Assembly (NCBI GenBank): GCA_023846275.1
Contig: CM043878.1
Location: 7,681,501-7,745,500, forward strand
Direction: 5' to 3'
From: Vanilla planifolia
Lineage: Eukaryota; Streptophyta; Magnoliopsida; Asparagales; Orchidaceae
Length of the DNA: 64,000 nucleotides
Shown here: positions 46,789 through 59,439 of the stretch, piece after piece
Layout: each line of letters begins with the position of its first letter
Numbering within the stretch: the first letter of the stretch is position 1
Position numbers and translations under genes: made by a program
The notes under the pieces: generated by a model
Databases searched by the model: none
What the model was told of the DNA's origin: nothing
The model's input: only the letters and a program-made list of their open reading frames with translations

Positions 46789-49261
46789 TCAACATGATGA
46801 TAGGTATAGCTTATGTATATTCTTCATGGTTACCTTCTTCCTGCAGATTGGACACTTTTTCTCCCTTTGGATGGCACTCTCGATGCAGGCTCGGCAGAAC
46901 ACATGGCTGCAAAGGGTCGAGCATGGTTCCTTCAATGTGCCCAAACACAGAGGACAGGTCAGGCTTGGTCCGATGTGTGCAGGAACAAGCCCTTGCTTCT
47001 TGAGCTAAGAGACAAATAAGAGAAAGAAAGCAATAATGTGTGACTACTGAGTTCTGAAAAAACGATACGAAGACCAAAAAATAAAAATAAAAAAAATAAA
47101 AAATAAAAATACTATTCTCATTATTAATATTCAATCAACTAAATAATCATATAATGTGACCCACATTGAACCTAATGTGATTCATTGGAGAAATTTATTT
47201 AACATATATCAAATATTAAATGTATCATTAAAATATTTCTAAAAGAATTTTTCATAGTAATTTAGTAAACCCTAGTCAGTTGTCAGAGTTATTTTTCATT
47301 AGAAACTTTTCTACATAACTATTCAATTAAACTTCTCTAATCACAACTGTTGTATCAAACCAATCATTAAATAATATGAAGATTAAATCAATGTTTATTA
47401 CAAAACTAAAATTTAGTATTATATTTTAACTATTAGATTAACTTTAATAATCATATTTTAATCTAATCATATAAATGCATAAATACAACTTTGGTATGGT
47501 TTTCAAGAGGTTAGGTCAGACTTACATGTCAGGAAGCTTTTGCAAAAAGTGGTAAGAATTTGAGAGAAAATATTTAAAAAATTTAGCTTTCCATTTAAAC
47601 TACTACATCAACTATAATAATCAAAGCTTAATCTATCCATATAAATACATAAATACAACTTTGGTATGGCTTTAAATGGGCCACTCGAGTGGCAAGAAGT
47701 TGCCAAAGATGCTTAGGTAAGAGATATATTTGTCAATTATTAGTCTTTTGTGTACTTAAATAGGTAAATCCAAACCAATTAAAAAGACAACAATACCAAA
47801 CTTTAATCCAACCAAATGAGATTAGTTATATGAGTTCCTTGACTTTATAATACCCATTAATAATTCTTTCTTCCAAACATGATGATACATCTTTTTTGAG
47901 TCTTTTGATTTGATCACACTTTTTATTCATTTGTTGTTGATCTAATATAAATAATTTTAAGTTATATTGGATAAAATAAAATAAAATACAAACTAAAAAG
48001 CAAGCTAATGATTCAAAAGCTGCTACTTATATATTGTCAAAGGAGGTAAATGAAAGACTTCATCTACTATGCCAAAATTTATCCATATTTTACTAAAATA
48101 TTTCCATGAATTGAACACACAACTCTTTAACAATATCCTTCCAATTTTATGCTTACATAACAACTTTCCTTCTCACAAGAAAAAAGGAGAAACTGACTAT
48201 CATTGTGACACAAAAGATGATCAATACCCTCAAAATTCTTTGTATGAATTACATGAATATAATAACCAATTCAACTTTTCAACATAGATCTTTGAGAAAA
48301 AAATATTTACCTATATAAACATAAACAATCAGGACTTTAAAGCCTAAACAATGTGGGTGTGATACTAAGTTCATAGACTCAACAAATATGTAAAGCACAG
48401 TATCCTACAAAATAAAGAACAAAAGAAAACGAGAAGACTAAAGTAATATTGATAGAACATGCAATTGAAAACTTCAATAAAAAAAATACCCAAAACAGAA
48501 CACAATTTCAATATCTTGCCACTAAAAAGTTTCAAATGTTTCAAAAGGAAATTAAAAAATATAATTTCTAACTGGTAGCCTTTTCTATAATTTCTAAGTA
48601 AGATGAACAGTACAAGAATTTTGTAAAAGGACACCGTACTTTGGACATGGCATCTTGCAACTTGAGCACACAATCGGGACATACCAGTAATGAATCTTCA
48701 TCCAGTCCTTCAAGAAAAGTTGAGCAGAACTTAAGAAAAATTCCACGAAACACACGTACAATAGAAGAAAATTAACACTTCACTCCCTATTAATTTAAAA
48801 AATTTCTTGGTTCATATGCCATTAAAGAAAAGATGCTGCCCAAGATCCTCCACTTTTCATTTCTTCTACTAAAACCATTAGAGCAAAAAAAATCATCAAT
48901 CGCTGCTAAGAAATCATGACAGATCAACTTCCTCCATGTACGCTAAATTGAAAAGGAGATTATCAACAGTACACGACTTGAATTTACCTAATTGAACCCA
49001 ACCTTGTCGTTTCATTTCCCTTCTTAAGTCCCCTAGAAAACGGAGCAAGTAATTTCAGCGTAATACTAAAGACTGTAATCCATAATCGGAAGAACATGCA
49101 GAAATACAATAAGCTAAACCTGATTCATCTGTAATTCTCTCCGCGTTCGCGTCACTGGTAACAGGGATGGTAGCTCCCCTCGATTGATCAATAGAAACAG
49201 CATCTTGTTCCGGTCGCCAGATTTCTTCAGAAATCTCATTTAGATCAAGGTCTGAATCCAT
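46789..49261 (-). CDS. Small C3HC4 RING-finger protein, probable E3 ubiquitin ligase
   Basis: Likely transfers ubiquitin from an E2 to a substrate. Three coding exons on the minus strand, 49261-49120, 48707-48640 and 47004-46789, join in phase to 141 residues. The N-terminal half is acidic (MDSDLDLNEISEEIW). Exon 2 contains an extra CxxC (VCPDC, 57-60). The RING finger has all eight ligands: C87, C90, C102, H104, C107, C110, C121 and C124 (CPLC, LCSHVFCRAC, CPIC), followed by RKKVTMKNIHKLYLSSC. The spacing and tail resemble RNF4/SLX8-like RINGs of plants, but no clear SUMO-interacting motif is visible, so the subfamily is unproven. The exon 2 donor (AAA|gtacgg) was chosen for phase. An alternative donor, CTG G|gtatgt, lies 44 bases earlier. 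Confidence 0.75.
47440..47685. repeat. Short tandem duplication in intron 2 of the RING gene
   Basis: The segment containing 'cataaatacaactttggtat' occurs at about 47475 and 47645, within a longer diverged match of about 65 bases on the left side. The offset is about 168 bases. The remainder of this 1.6 kb intron (47005-48639) is AT-rich and shows nothing else. Confidence 0.7.
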
Positions 49262-50732
49262 CTTCTCCTATCTCACCAGACTCTTCTTCTCAGCATGAGG
49301 AAACTCTGGAACCATCTCTCGCCATAAAGATCGTAGAACTCGAGAAAAGGAAAACCTACAAGCACAACATCGGTAACCGATTACAACACAAACGAAATTC
49401 AGATAAGCTTTGGGAGCAGAAACACTCGGAAAGAATTTGCCGAAAAAACGCTGTACTCGCTGATGCGTGAAGCCGCGGTAATCGTGTCGAGAAAGAACTC
49501 GTAAAGGAACCGATGACGAAGCTTGGCCGCGAACCTGAGCAAACAATGCTTCCACGTCGCAATAAAGATGGACGAAGGGGGGAAAGAGACAGACAGAGAC
49601 GATGCCCAAATCCTCTGAGGGGAAAGGGATAGACCGCCATAAACCGTCTGTTTATGTTTGCGTGACGCTGAGGAGAACGCCAAACAAGAGGGACAAATTT
49701 TTAAAAAATGCGTTTGAAGGTCTGTTTGGTAACGCGTTTTACATTGAAAACAAAGGATTTAAGAGCTTTTTTTCTCACAAAATGTATTTTTTTAACTGTT
49801 TCTAAAAAAATTCTTAGAAACAAGAAAAAAAATAAAATATTAATTAATAAAATCACCAATATGATATAAAATATTATTACTAAAGATTTAAATGTGGCAT
49901 ATTGTCCGTATAATGACTAAATGAAATAAATTATATTAGGAGATTAATTTCATTTATGCATAATAATTTATCAAGTCATTTAATATTTTTAATATTTATA
50001 AAATTATAATGAGTCATTTATAAGATAGAGTATTTTTGTTAGCATGATAATAATAAATTAATGAGTGACAATTGTATTAGTTTTAATTTTTTGAATCAAT
50101 AATCATAAATTTAATGTAATCATTATGCCAATAAGATTATTATTATAATACTATGTGTTATTATAAAAAAAAAATATAAAAATCATAAATTACTAGAGTT
50201 AATGTTTTAATACTTTTCTAATCTTTTATATTTTTTTATCAATTCTATCTTCCTTCATAACATGTTCATCCAAAACCTTTAATGTGCAAAGTTAGCTCCA
50301 TTGAATGATCTCAATGTGTAATCACATATCAAAAAAAAGAACCATCTTAAGGTAACGTGTTAACAACTCAATTAACTCCTTATTCATCATTATTTTCATC
50401 ATCTTGTTCATCTACCCTTAAAATGCGACTAAATCCCTATTCCACCCGTCTCAATTCCTCCTTGAACCAAACCATAAGACACAACCACCTTCGGGACACA
50501 TCAAGACTTGCATCCAACCACCTTTTAGATCTTTGAATCCTTCTTCCTCCTTTTCCATGGTTTTAGCTCCAAGTACCAAATAAGCCTAAAGAGACCATAT
50601 CTCTTTTCCTGTGGTCACAACTCATGTATGAATGTGAAGAAGCACTAAAAGAAGCTTACCTACCATTCCTTGTGCAGGCAACAACAAAAGACTCCAAGTT
50701 GCATAATATATATGTTATTTGCCATATTGAAA

Positions 50733-50763
<31 letters not shown>

Positions 50764-51245
50764 ATAAAATGCAATTTAGAAGAATAAAAGATAATATTAA
50801 CATTTGGATATCAATATTATCCAAATGATAAGTCATCAAACACCTCTTAGTTTTCTAATGCTAATTTCACTCAGCAAATTGTGTTGATCAACTGTAGCAA
50901 AATGCTGAAGTATTTTCAAATGAATATTCATTCAACAAGTAAATGAATTTATACCATTTGTTCTTCAAGTTGGCACCCAAACACATGATAAGCATGAAAG
51001 AAATCAAGGAATATGAATTATTAGAATTCATTGGTGAAGGACAAATAGTTGTAAAAAATATCAAGAACAACATATTTTATATAATAATTACTCAAATAAT
51101 GTTGCTTAAAGTAACAACACATAGTTTTCAGCATCATTTTACATTAAAAAATATTCAAATATAAATTTCTAAACAGGGAACACCATGAGCCCAGGAAAAC
51201 ATATACAGCCGAACCAAAGTCACCAAGTAAGCTTTATTGCATAGT
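49262..51245. other. 5' flank of the RING gene and gene-less stretch
   Basis: The first ~400 bases (49262-49690) are relatively GC-rich and pyrimidine-rich on the minus strand, and are probably the RING gene leader and promoter. The small frames there are not convincing proteins. The rest is AT-rich, with a 24-base A tract at 50735-50758. Confidence 0.6.
50735..50758. repeat. 24-base poly-A tract
   Basis: An uninterrupted A24. The ~450 bases to its left are less AT-rich than the surroundings, so it could be the tail of a retroposed sequence; no target duplication was identified. Confidence 0.85.
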
Positions 51246-51830
51246 TCAATAGGGACCACCAACTTGATTAGAGTTGGACGTAGGCTGGGAAGCCATTGCC
51301 AGCTCAAGTTGCTTCAAGGAGAGGGAAGACAGTGGGAAGACTTCTGTGGCCTTATCCAAGTTCTTCATGCTTTCAAGATTTTTGAAGCCTTCACATCCTA
51401 TGTGAGCCACATGCTGCACATCTGTTGGGTATCCAATATCCATCTTGACCTCTTCCTCCTCCTCTTCAGCAAACTTGTAAACTGTGAAAAGATGAGACAA
51501 GCTCTTGAAGCGTTTGACTAAGCCGTGAATCCCTGCAGCAACTTTTGGCCTCTGCAGCTGAAGAAACCGAGATGAAGTTTTTCTCCTCACAAAGGAGTTG
51601 CTTTGGCCTCTTGAATCTCCTCCTCTTCCTGAAAGGGGAAACTATACAAGACAGGTGAAAAAGGCCAACTACAAGAGATAGGGGAGGGAATTACCATTGG
51701 GATTGAAGCTGGGTGCATTCTGGTGGGTCTTTTTCGGTTGCCGTTCGACGACAGAAATGCCTGACTGAGAAACACAGCTAACTGAAAAGGGGAGCGTGGC
51801 AAACCTCTCCTTCTTCTCCTTTACCACCAT
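51246..51830 (-). CDS. ROP-interactive CRIB motif-containing (RIC) protein
   Basis: An effector that binds active ROP/RAC small GTPases through its CRIB motif, acting at the plasma membrane or cytoskeleton in polar growth. Two coding exons on the minus strand, 51830-51695 and 51628-51246, join in phase to 172 residues. The N terminus is basic and Ser-rich. A segment GLVKRFKSLSHLFTVYK (about 81-97) is typical of RICs, followed by a run of six glutamates. The CRIB motif IGYPTDVQHVAHIG (about 110-123) is complete, with the ISxPT-like start and the HxxH histidines. The C-terminal tail is Ser/Asn-rich (SNSNQVGGPY). It belongs to the small RIC type; the exact member number cannot be assigned. Confidence 0.9.
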
Positions 51831-51836
51831 TATAAT

Positions 51837-51906
51837 GGAATTGGATCACAAAGGAAGGGGAGTGAGTTTAAGATGGGAGGAGTGAGAGAGGAGGAAGAGA
51901 CAAAAG
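51837..51906 (-). promoter_or_regulatory. Pyrimidine-rich leader / core promoter of the RIC gene
   Basis: Directly upstream of the RIC start codon, the coding strand is an almost unbroken CT-rich tract of about 70 bases, the Y-patch type seen in plant core promoters and 5' leaders. No TATA box was placed with confidence. Confidence 0.4.
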
Positions 51907-54900
51907 AAAGTGGGCATTAGCATGAGGATGAAGAGGGTAGCTGAGCGAGTACATGTGAAGATAAAGGAGAAAGCTTCACAAAGGTTATGGAGAGAGAAGG
52001 GTATTCCCCTGAGTGGATTAGCTAGGTTTATGCTGCTTTCCTTCAGAATTCAGTCTTCAAGTCCAATTTGTAGGGCAGAGGACCCCACAAACTTCTTTGT
52101 TGCTATTATCTTGCAGGTTACATGTCTATTTGGTTAACACAGAAAAATCCATCTTGCCTAAGTCACTTCCCTAGCTTTTCTTGCATAGAATGCAGTAACA
52201 AAATCAAGCCCCACATACGGAACAATAAGGGATTAGGGATTAGGAGGGCTTCTAGTGATACAATAAGGCTGATTGCTTTTGCAAATGAAAAAGCTGTTTG
52301 AGGAATACCTTTGTGGAGAATGTTAAATCGATCCAAAAACACCAAAGAAAATCAATGAGTTTCATATTGACCGATAAACAATGAAGGAATCTTTCTGTCA
52401 TGGAAGAACAAGATAATGCGACGCATTTTTTCTGTTCATGAGGTTTCTTTTTGATCCTTCATGCATAGGTTGTGGCCACACTTCTATTAAAAAAAATTGA
52501 AGGAATCTGAACATTTTCTATTCCACTCCAATACCCAAACAAAACATCCCTTCTGAAAACTGAGCAAAGCATGATACTCCGATTTAAATTAAGTGCTTGC
52601 ATGGCTTATGTTTTCTGCATGGAACATGATCAGCTGGGTTTAATTAATTTGTTGACTGATTCAATCAAGCAAGTGTTTTCATTTGTTTTAATTTTCAACA
52701 AAGAACACTACCAAAAAAAAAAAAGTTTGGATATGTGATGGTCAAACATTTTCATCTTTCTTTTCATATGTTAGAAAAAGATTTCTTGGTTTAGCTGATC
52801 CTTCCAAGAAGAATGATTGAACCAAAATGAAGCTTCTGCATCAACATAAAGTAAAAATACTAATCCAAGGGGGGTGAATTAATAAATTCTAAGAAACATG
52901 ATTATGAATTTGATTATGTATCAACCATACTCTTGGATGTTTAAAAGGTAAGCCTTTGTTGCAATAAATGTCAAAAAGAAATCAATTTTTTTGTGTGCAA
53001 AAAAGCTAGGGATTCATCAGTAAAAAGAATATATTGATTACCATTACCCCTTAGAACATTTATTACCTCTTTTTTATTTAGATGTTCTATCCGTACAAGG
53101 AAGAACTAATGGCAAAGAAAGTTCAGAAATGATGAGAATTTTACCACCTTAAAATAAAGGTTTGTGAATCTTACTATTAAAACAATTTCTATCTCATCTC
53201 CTTAAACTACAGTGGCTTCTAGTTTTACAAATCTAAGACACAGATGTCTCTGTCCTTGAGATGTAACCCATACGACATTACTCATGTCATCCAGAGAGGA
53301 GGTCAAGGATTCAAAATTTGACATTTCCAACCACACATCCAAACACAACCCATCACCACAAAACCAATGGAGGTAAAAAAAATAATCATTTTTTTACCAA
53401 CAATTTGACTGTGATTTTAATTGACAACAATTTAGAGCTGATTTAGATACGGTTGTTGACTATAAGTGATAATAAAATTGCTCTCCCATTGAAAGTTAAA
53501 TAGTAGAGTGATGGATGTGAATCCAAATTTTAAGACACCATTATTCCATTTCCCTTACAATGTAGAATAAGAGATAGGTGGGATCAACTAGTTTTTGCTA
53601 TTTGAAACTTTTAGGAAACTTTGGCTTTCTAAATCATGATTGCATAGTATTCAAAAGCTTTGGGTATCTCTCATCATGCCATAACAATTCAAATATTGTT
53701 AAGAACTATCTTTTGAGTTGCATAAGCTTTTATTGAGTGAAATGACATGGCATTTATGTTTGGTTGTCTAAGGTGAAGCAATTAGAATGTCTCCACCAAA
53801 AATTAATATTGAAAGTCATGTTGGATCAAGCTATTTGACATACATAATTTGTGGCATGATGCTCGATTTGATTAGGAAAGCATCAAAAGCGAGAAGTGAT
53901 AGACATTATAGATAAGACATATTTAAGAGGAGATTACAGAGTAAAATATGAATAAGATTAATGAAAGCTAAACATGATATCAAAGCTTTAACATATGAAT
54001 AGGAGTTCCTCACTAATAAGTTTGAATTGACCTAATCAAATAATATAGTAGCCCAATCTTGAACATGATTGATTTACTTGCATTAGTAAATATATTATGG
54101 CATCAGTTCGTAACTTTTTTCAGTCATTGAATGTAGAAGTCAAAATACTTTAAAAGCCAAACTTGTCTTTTAGAAGTTCAATTTATTAGAAGACTTTGAA
54201 AAAGTAAAAGCTAGTTAATGCTATTGAATAATGTTTTATTTTATATTGTTAACATATATTAACATCTTGGTTTTTCTTAAACAAAGTATAAGATACCACC
54301 CTCCCCCCTCTCTCTTCCTGAAACAAAATCCCTACCACCCCTCCTCTAAGTCCAGCTGCCAAGCTCAAATCCATGCTGTTGAGCTCAACATTCTACCAAG
54401 GTCATATGCCTAGCTCTCCAAATCATTAAGTTTGCATTGCCATTGACAATGAAGCCTTGCTTTGCATCATCACTGCAAGACCGGATCAATGATGGCCATT
54501 GGGGTGGTGAAGTGTGCATTTGGTATGAGCAAGAAACATTGTCAAACATTAATGGTAACTGTTTTTTTAGCTTATCAAAGTCTGAAAAGAAAAACTTTTA
54601 ATTTAGTTGACTTTCAAAATTCTAGTTTTGTTGACTTCTAATGCTATTAAACATAGCCAAAGTCTAATATCAGTAATTAAAACAAACTTTTAATTTATTG
54701 ACTTTTAAATTCATCAGATCAAATACTACCATACAAAAAAATTATAGAAAATATATATATACACAAGCATAGGCATACATACACCTCACAATTGTACGAA
54801 AAAATATTTATACAACCATTACAATCACATTTTTAATTTCATGTTAAATATTTTGTAATTCATTACTTAAATATTAAAATAATAGTAAGTTATGCTAGTT

Positions 54901-57282
54901 TATTTAACAATTAATAAATCTTTAAATACATCTTAAACTACACATTAAATATAATAGACTTTGAAATGGACTACAACAAGAGCATGAGTTTGTCATTTGT
55001 TCCTTAAAATCCATTTTAAACATCAATAACAAAAAATCCTATATTTAATAAAAGTCAAAAAATCAAAAAATATTATTATAATTGTGATCTCATAATTTTT
55101 CACAATTGAGTGTATTAAGAAACAAGAATTAGATTTAAACTTCAAAAATAAAATAGATATATATACATACAAGATATACACATCTATGTATATATATTTG
55201 TCTAAGTTGAATATAATTTTAAGAAAAATTTGTAAATATATAATCTTAAGAAATGTATAGTTTTAGATTAAATAAATGCCAAAAAAATTAAAAACATCAG
55301 TTTTCTTTAATTAATAAATAATTACATAAATTTATTAATATTTCCATAATATTATTTTCATAAAATTTGAATATTCTCATTAAATTTAAAAAAATTGAAA
55401 TAATACTATCAAAAATAATTTTAAATATCTATACAAATCAATGAAAGAGCTGGTTCAATTTTTTAAGAAACATGAAAAAAAATATTGTTTATTTTTGTAG
55501 TCATTAATTATGATAATAAACATGCATTTTCATGAGAAAATTTGAGCATAAAATGTATGGAATAAATTAAAAAAAACACATTTTTGAATGATGCATTATA
55601 ATGTCTAGAATTGTAAATTTAGTCATACATTAAATACCAACTTAGAAAAATATATGTTTATCTCATTCTAAGATTCTAATTGAAGCTAGCAATATAGCAA
55701 ATATAATATATAAAAAAGACTTGAGTTTCTTAAACTAGCAAATTCCCATGAACTTGCATTTGAAAATGTCTTATTTGAATAGAAAATAAAATGCAAAAAA
55801 ATTAATATAAATAAGTTAATATTAAAAAAATCAGTTTATTGAAACAATTTAGAATTCAAAAATAAATGTTCTAACGGGTCTTTTCCAATTTAATCCTTGT
55901 CGATAAGCATTCATCATCAGTGTTACAAGAAGTTGCCATGATATGCAAGAACTCCAAAGGACTTGTTTTTCTCCCACGTTTAGTGAGGTTAACTAAGAAA
56001 CAAAACTCACAAACAAAAAGGAAGGACATTCCAGGTTAAATGTGGAAATAACTTCCCGCAACTCATGTTATAGGCTACTGTGCTTCATCTATTATGATAA
56101 TTAAATGAACTAGTGAAATATAAATCCATTTTAGCAGTAAAGCATTCACTGAACCTTGCAGCTAAAATGACTCGGTTAGCATCATTATGAAGGAAATCTA
56201 AAACTATTAAAGATCACTCGAGCCCAAACTAAGCCATGGTTTTATCAAGTGGTTCAAGAGAGATAAAAGCAACTGCAATTCTTAAAACAAGTTTCCTAAA
56301 AGAAAAGAGGGTTTAACAAAACGTACAGTTAGCTTAACATAAACAGTCAGACATTGAGCTGTTTGTGATATTAACAATGGTCCAAGCAAGCTGTTGCATT
56401 TATCATATATAATAAATCCAATGCACAAAAAGTAATACGCAGGAAGAAGGTTAGAAAGGTAGACATCATGAGCATTATCCATTCTCAAAGCTGACAACTT
56501 AAGCTAACTTTACCTTTACATGGACAAAGGACTTAAATGTAAGTCCAATAGAATAATGAAACCTGCACCCATTTCAAGAGATCATACAGCAATTTAATCA
56601 CTTTTGTATGCCTTGAATTGGCTTCATTCGATACCAAATGTGGATATAACATTCAATTAATAATGATGAACAATGACATGAGCCTCCATGCTGTGAAATT
56701 AAGATCAAGACAAGAATCTTACCTTCTTTAAGTGGTAAAATTTCATCAAGGCTTCAAGAACAGAAGGGATGGAAAAGAAGTGGGTATAAATGTGAGAGTT
56801 TCACACAACTTTTAAAACAGAAAAAATTGTTGTGCAAATCTTCACATAGCACTTCCAATGCCGAAGGTAAGTTCAGAAATTTAACAACCGCAAGAGCTCC
56901 TTTGCATCATTCACCATTTTTGCCAGCTTGAAGATGTGCCATGCTTAAAGATGTTGGAAAACTATATGCCCTTACTAGATTGGTATATGCAAATCTTTAC
57001 AAAACAGCACATTTTGGCGGCTCCCAAAGGTAAGATCCAGCATGCACTTAGATTCCTAGAGTGAGTTTCTTCAACTGCATTCATCAGTAATCTTCAAACA
57101 TTAGATTTCTAAAACAGAACAAATTGTTGTGCAGCTCTGAGAACTATCTCTTGACAAGTAGCAGTGGAAATATAATTGAACCAAAAAATTGTAAGTTCTC
57201 CTTGATCATCAAAGGTGATTAGCTTGGTATGTTGATGATTTTAAACATTTACAATCCATAAAACCTCCAATATAATAGGAGC
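51907..57282. other. Long gene-less stretch
   Basis: About 5.4 kb between the RIC gene and the PPR relic. The part from 54650 to 55900 is extremely AT-rich. A CT-rich patch lies at about 54298-54345. Weak direct repeats occur near the right end: 'aattgttgtgca' with flanks at about 56825 and 57122. No credible coding frame or RNA gene was seen. Confidence 0.65.
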
Positions 57283-57492
57283 AGGCGTCCAATTTTGTGC
57301 CAGAGATAAACTGCATAGTTGCAGAACATACACCCTTTGTTCTTCCACTAAATCATGGTGAACCAAATCGGTGCTGGCTTAATAACCCAACTCCTTTAAT
57401 CTCCCAAGAACCTTCTCCAAATACTAATATATCTTTCATGACTCATAGTGAGACTTATCTCTAGGAATAAATTAGTGAATCATATCCATGAG
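57283..57492 (-). pseudogene. In-frame relic of the PPR protein's E+ and start of DYW region
   Basis: Immediately after the PPR stop codon the same frame continues without indels for about 70 codons. It still reads as an E+ motif and the beginning of a DYW region: RDKSHYES, then YLEKVLGRLKELGY, then LVHHDLVEEQ. Five stop codons interrupt it (TAG, TAA, TGA, TAG, TAA). Each lies at a position where a Gln, Glu or Arg codon would need only one base change. After about 57290 the similarity fades. The region is presumably 3' UTR now. Confidence 0.85.
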
Positions 57493-59439
57493 CTAAATCC
57501 AAGAACTACCTGGTTGTTTCTTGATCCCCTTGTTTTTCATTGCACTCCACAACTTGGAGGCCTCTACCCATTCTCTTTTGGTGGAACAAGCATTCGATAG
57601 AAGAATATAAGAACCAGCTTCATGTGGTTGAATTTGAACCAGTTGCTCAGAAGCCCATCTTGCCGTTTGCATATCACTATGAACTCGGCAAGCTGAAAGC
57701 AAAGCCTTCCAGACAACACTGTACTCTCCAAGATTGTATTTTTGAATGAAATTTTTTGCCTCATCAAGCTGACCGCTTCGGCATAGGAGATCAACCATGC
57801 TCGTTAAGTGCTCAATTGTAGGTACCATCCCGTAATCATTTTGCATTAGAATGAAATATTTGTAACCTTCTTCCACTAAACCCTCATGGCTGCAAGCAGA
57901 CAAAACACCCAAAAAGCTGATCTCATTTGGCTTTATATTCTTCTCGATCATCATTTCGAAAACACGGATAGCCTCCCTCCCTTCACCATGCCTTGCATAT
58001 GAACCTACCATGGATGTCCATAAAACCACATTTTTGTTCTCCACGACATCAAAAGTTTTCCGAGCATCATCCAAGCTCCCACATTTAGCATACATATCAA
58101 TAACTGCAGATGCCAAAAACATATCAAGTCCATGTCCCAGTTTCTGTATGCAAGCATGTATTTGCTTCCCTAACACAAGAAAACCTGCACTTGCACAAGC
58201 TGCAGCAACACTAGTGAGAGTAAATGGATCAGGAATTGCACCTTGATGTAACATCCTGCAGAAGAGCTCTAAAGCTTGTTCACTCCTTCCATTTTTAAAA
58301 AATCCAGTGATCAAAGAACTCCAAGATATTGTCTTTGCCAGAGACCCCATACAAGATTGCTTCAGCTCATTGAATATAATAGAGGAAGTTTCCATCTTAC
58401 CACACTTACAGTACATATTTATCAAGGAGTTTAAGATAAATGCATCATTTTCAAATCCAAGTCTCAAAAGTTTGTTGTGTATCTGTTTTCCCAAATGTAG
58501 CAGAGCTAATTTAGCAGCCAACACCAAACCTATAGAGAGAGTATACTGATTAAACGTGGGACCTATCTTCACCATTAAATGCAGGAGTTCTACGGCTGTT
58601 CTATGAGATCCAATCTGCATCTGCCCGTTTATGAACGTATTCCAACTCGAAACGTCTCGAGATGGTGATGCTCTAAACAACTCCATCGCCCCATTTGCAT
58701 CACCACACAGCAAATGTGCGCCTATCATGACATTCCATGAAACGGTATCCCTTTCAGCCATCATCTCAAAAACATTCCTTGCACACCAAAAGGCACCACA
58801 TTTTGCATAAAAATCAATCATAGCATTCTGCAATACAACATCCATTTCAATGCCATTCCTCAATATCCACCCATGAATTCCTTTTCCCACACGAGGATCA
58901 TCATTCTTAGCACAACACTTCATAACCGAGGCCAAAGTAAAGCAATTAGGAAGCACCCCATCTAATAGCATGCGGAAAAACAGGCTCAATCCTAACTCAT
59001 CTTGCCCACTTCGAAAATAGGCCGAAATCAGAATCGTACAAGTGAGCGTGTCGCGATGAGGCAATTCATCGAACAGCTCACATGCATGACACAACGAGTT
59101 ACACCTTACGTAGAGATCCAGAACTCCGGTGCCAACCTGCACACTTTCAGCGAGGCCGAGCTTAATAGCTCGTGAATGGAGAGACGCGACTTCACGAAAA
59201 GCTGAAAAGCTTCTTTTGGAGGACTTAAGCAGAGAGACGAAGTCCTCGAGCGGGTCTCCGACAGGACAGGAAAAAACAGAGTTAGGAGAACAGTCCAAAG
59301 CTTTCTGCGGAGGGGAGAAAGATTCATGGAGGTAAGAGAGAGAAAACAGCCTTGGGGGAAGATTTACAAATGGAGACGGACGCCAAGGAGAACGCGGGAA
59401 ATTTAAAAGTAAGATAGAGATAACACCTAGTCCTCTCAT
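57493..59439 (-). CDS. PLS-class pentatricopeptide repeat protein ending in an E motif
   Basis: A 648-residue intronless PPR protein, expected to bind organellar RNA and take part in C-to-U editing or other processing. The first 38 residues contain no acidic residue and are rich in Arg, Ser and Pro, fitting a mitochondrial or plastid targeting peptide. Tandem P, L and S repeats run from about residue 60 to 560; examples are AMIDFYAKCGAFWCARNVFE, SLINMYCKCGKMETSSIIF and VSWNVMIGAH. An E motif closes the protein (VVWKALLSACRVHSDM, HEAGSYILLSNA, KKQPGSSWI). The stop falls just where E+ and DYW sequence normally follows, and a decayed version of that tail remains downstream. The gene may work as an E-only protein needing a DYW partner, or may be losing function. 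The exact number of repeats was not counted. Confidence 0.93.
   Translation of the reverse strand: MRGLGVISILLLNFPRSPWRPSPFVNLPPRLFSLSYLHESFSPPQKALDCSPNSVFSCPVGDPLEDFVSLLKSSKRSFSAFREVASLHSRAIKLGLAESVQVGTGVLDLYVRCNSLCHACELFDELPHRDTLTCTILISAYFRSGQDELGLSLFFRMLLDGVLPNCFTLASVMKCCAKNDDPRVGKGIHGWILRNGIEMDVVLQNAMIDFYAKCGAFWCARNVFEMMAERDTVSWNVMIGAHLLCGDANGAMELFRASPSRDVSSWNTFINGQMQIGSHRTAVELLHLMVKIGPTFNQYTLSIGLVLAAKLALLHLGKQIHNKLLRLGFENDAFILNSLINMYCKCGKMETSSIIFNELKQSCMGSLAKTISWSSLITGFFKNGRSEQALELFCRMLHQGAIPDPFTLTSVAAACASAGFLVLGKQIHACIQKLGHGLDMFLASAVIDMYAKCGSLDDARKTFDVVENKNVVLWTSMVGSYARHGEGREAIRVFEMMIEKNIKPNEISFLGVLSACSHEGLVEEGYKYFILMQNDYGMVPTIEHLTSMVDLLCRSGQLDEAKNFIQKYNLGEYSVVWKALLSACRVHSDMQTARWASEQLVQIQPHEAGSYILLSNACSTKREWVEASKLWSAMKNKGIKKQPGSSWI

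Noticed and set aside
49356-49683. Overlapping minus-strand frames upstream of the RING gene
   Set aside because: They overlap each other in different frames and look like leader or promoter sequence of the RING gene; no domain is visible.
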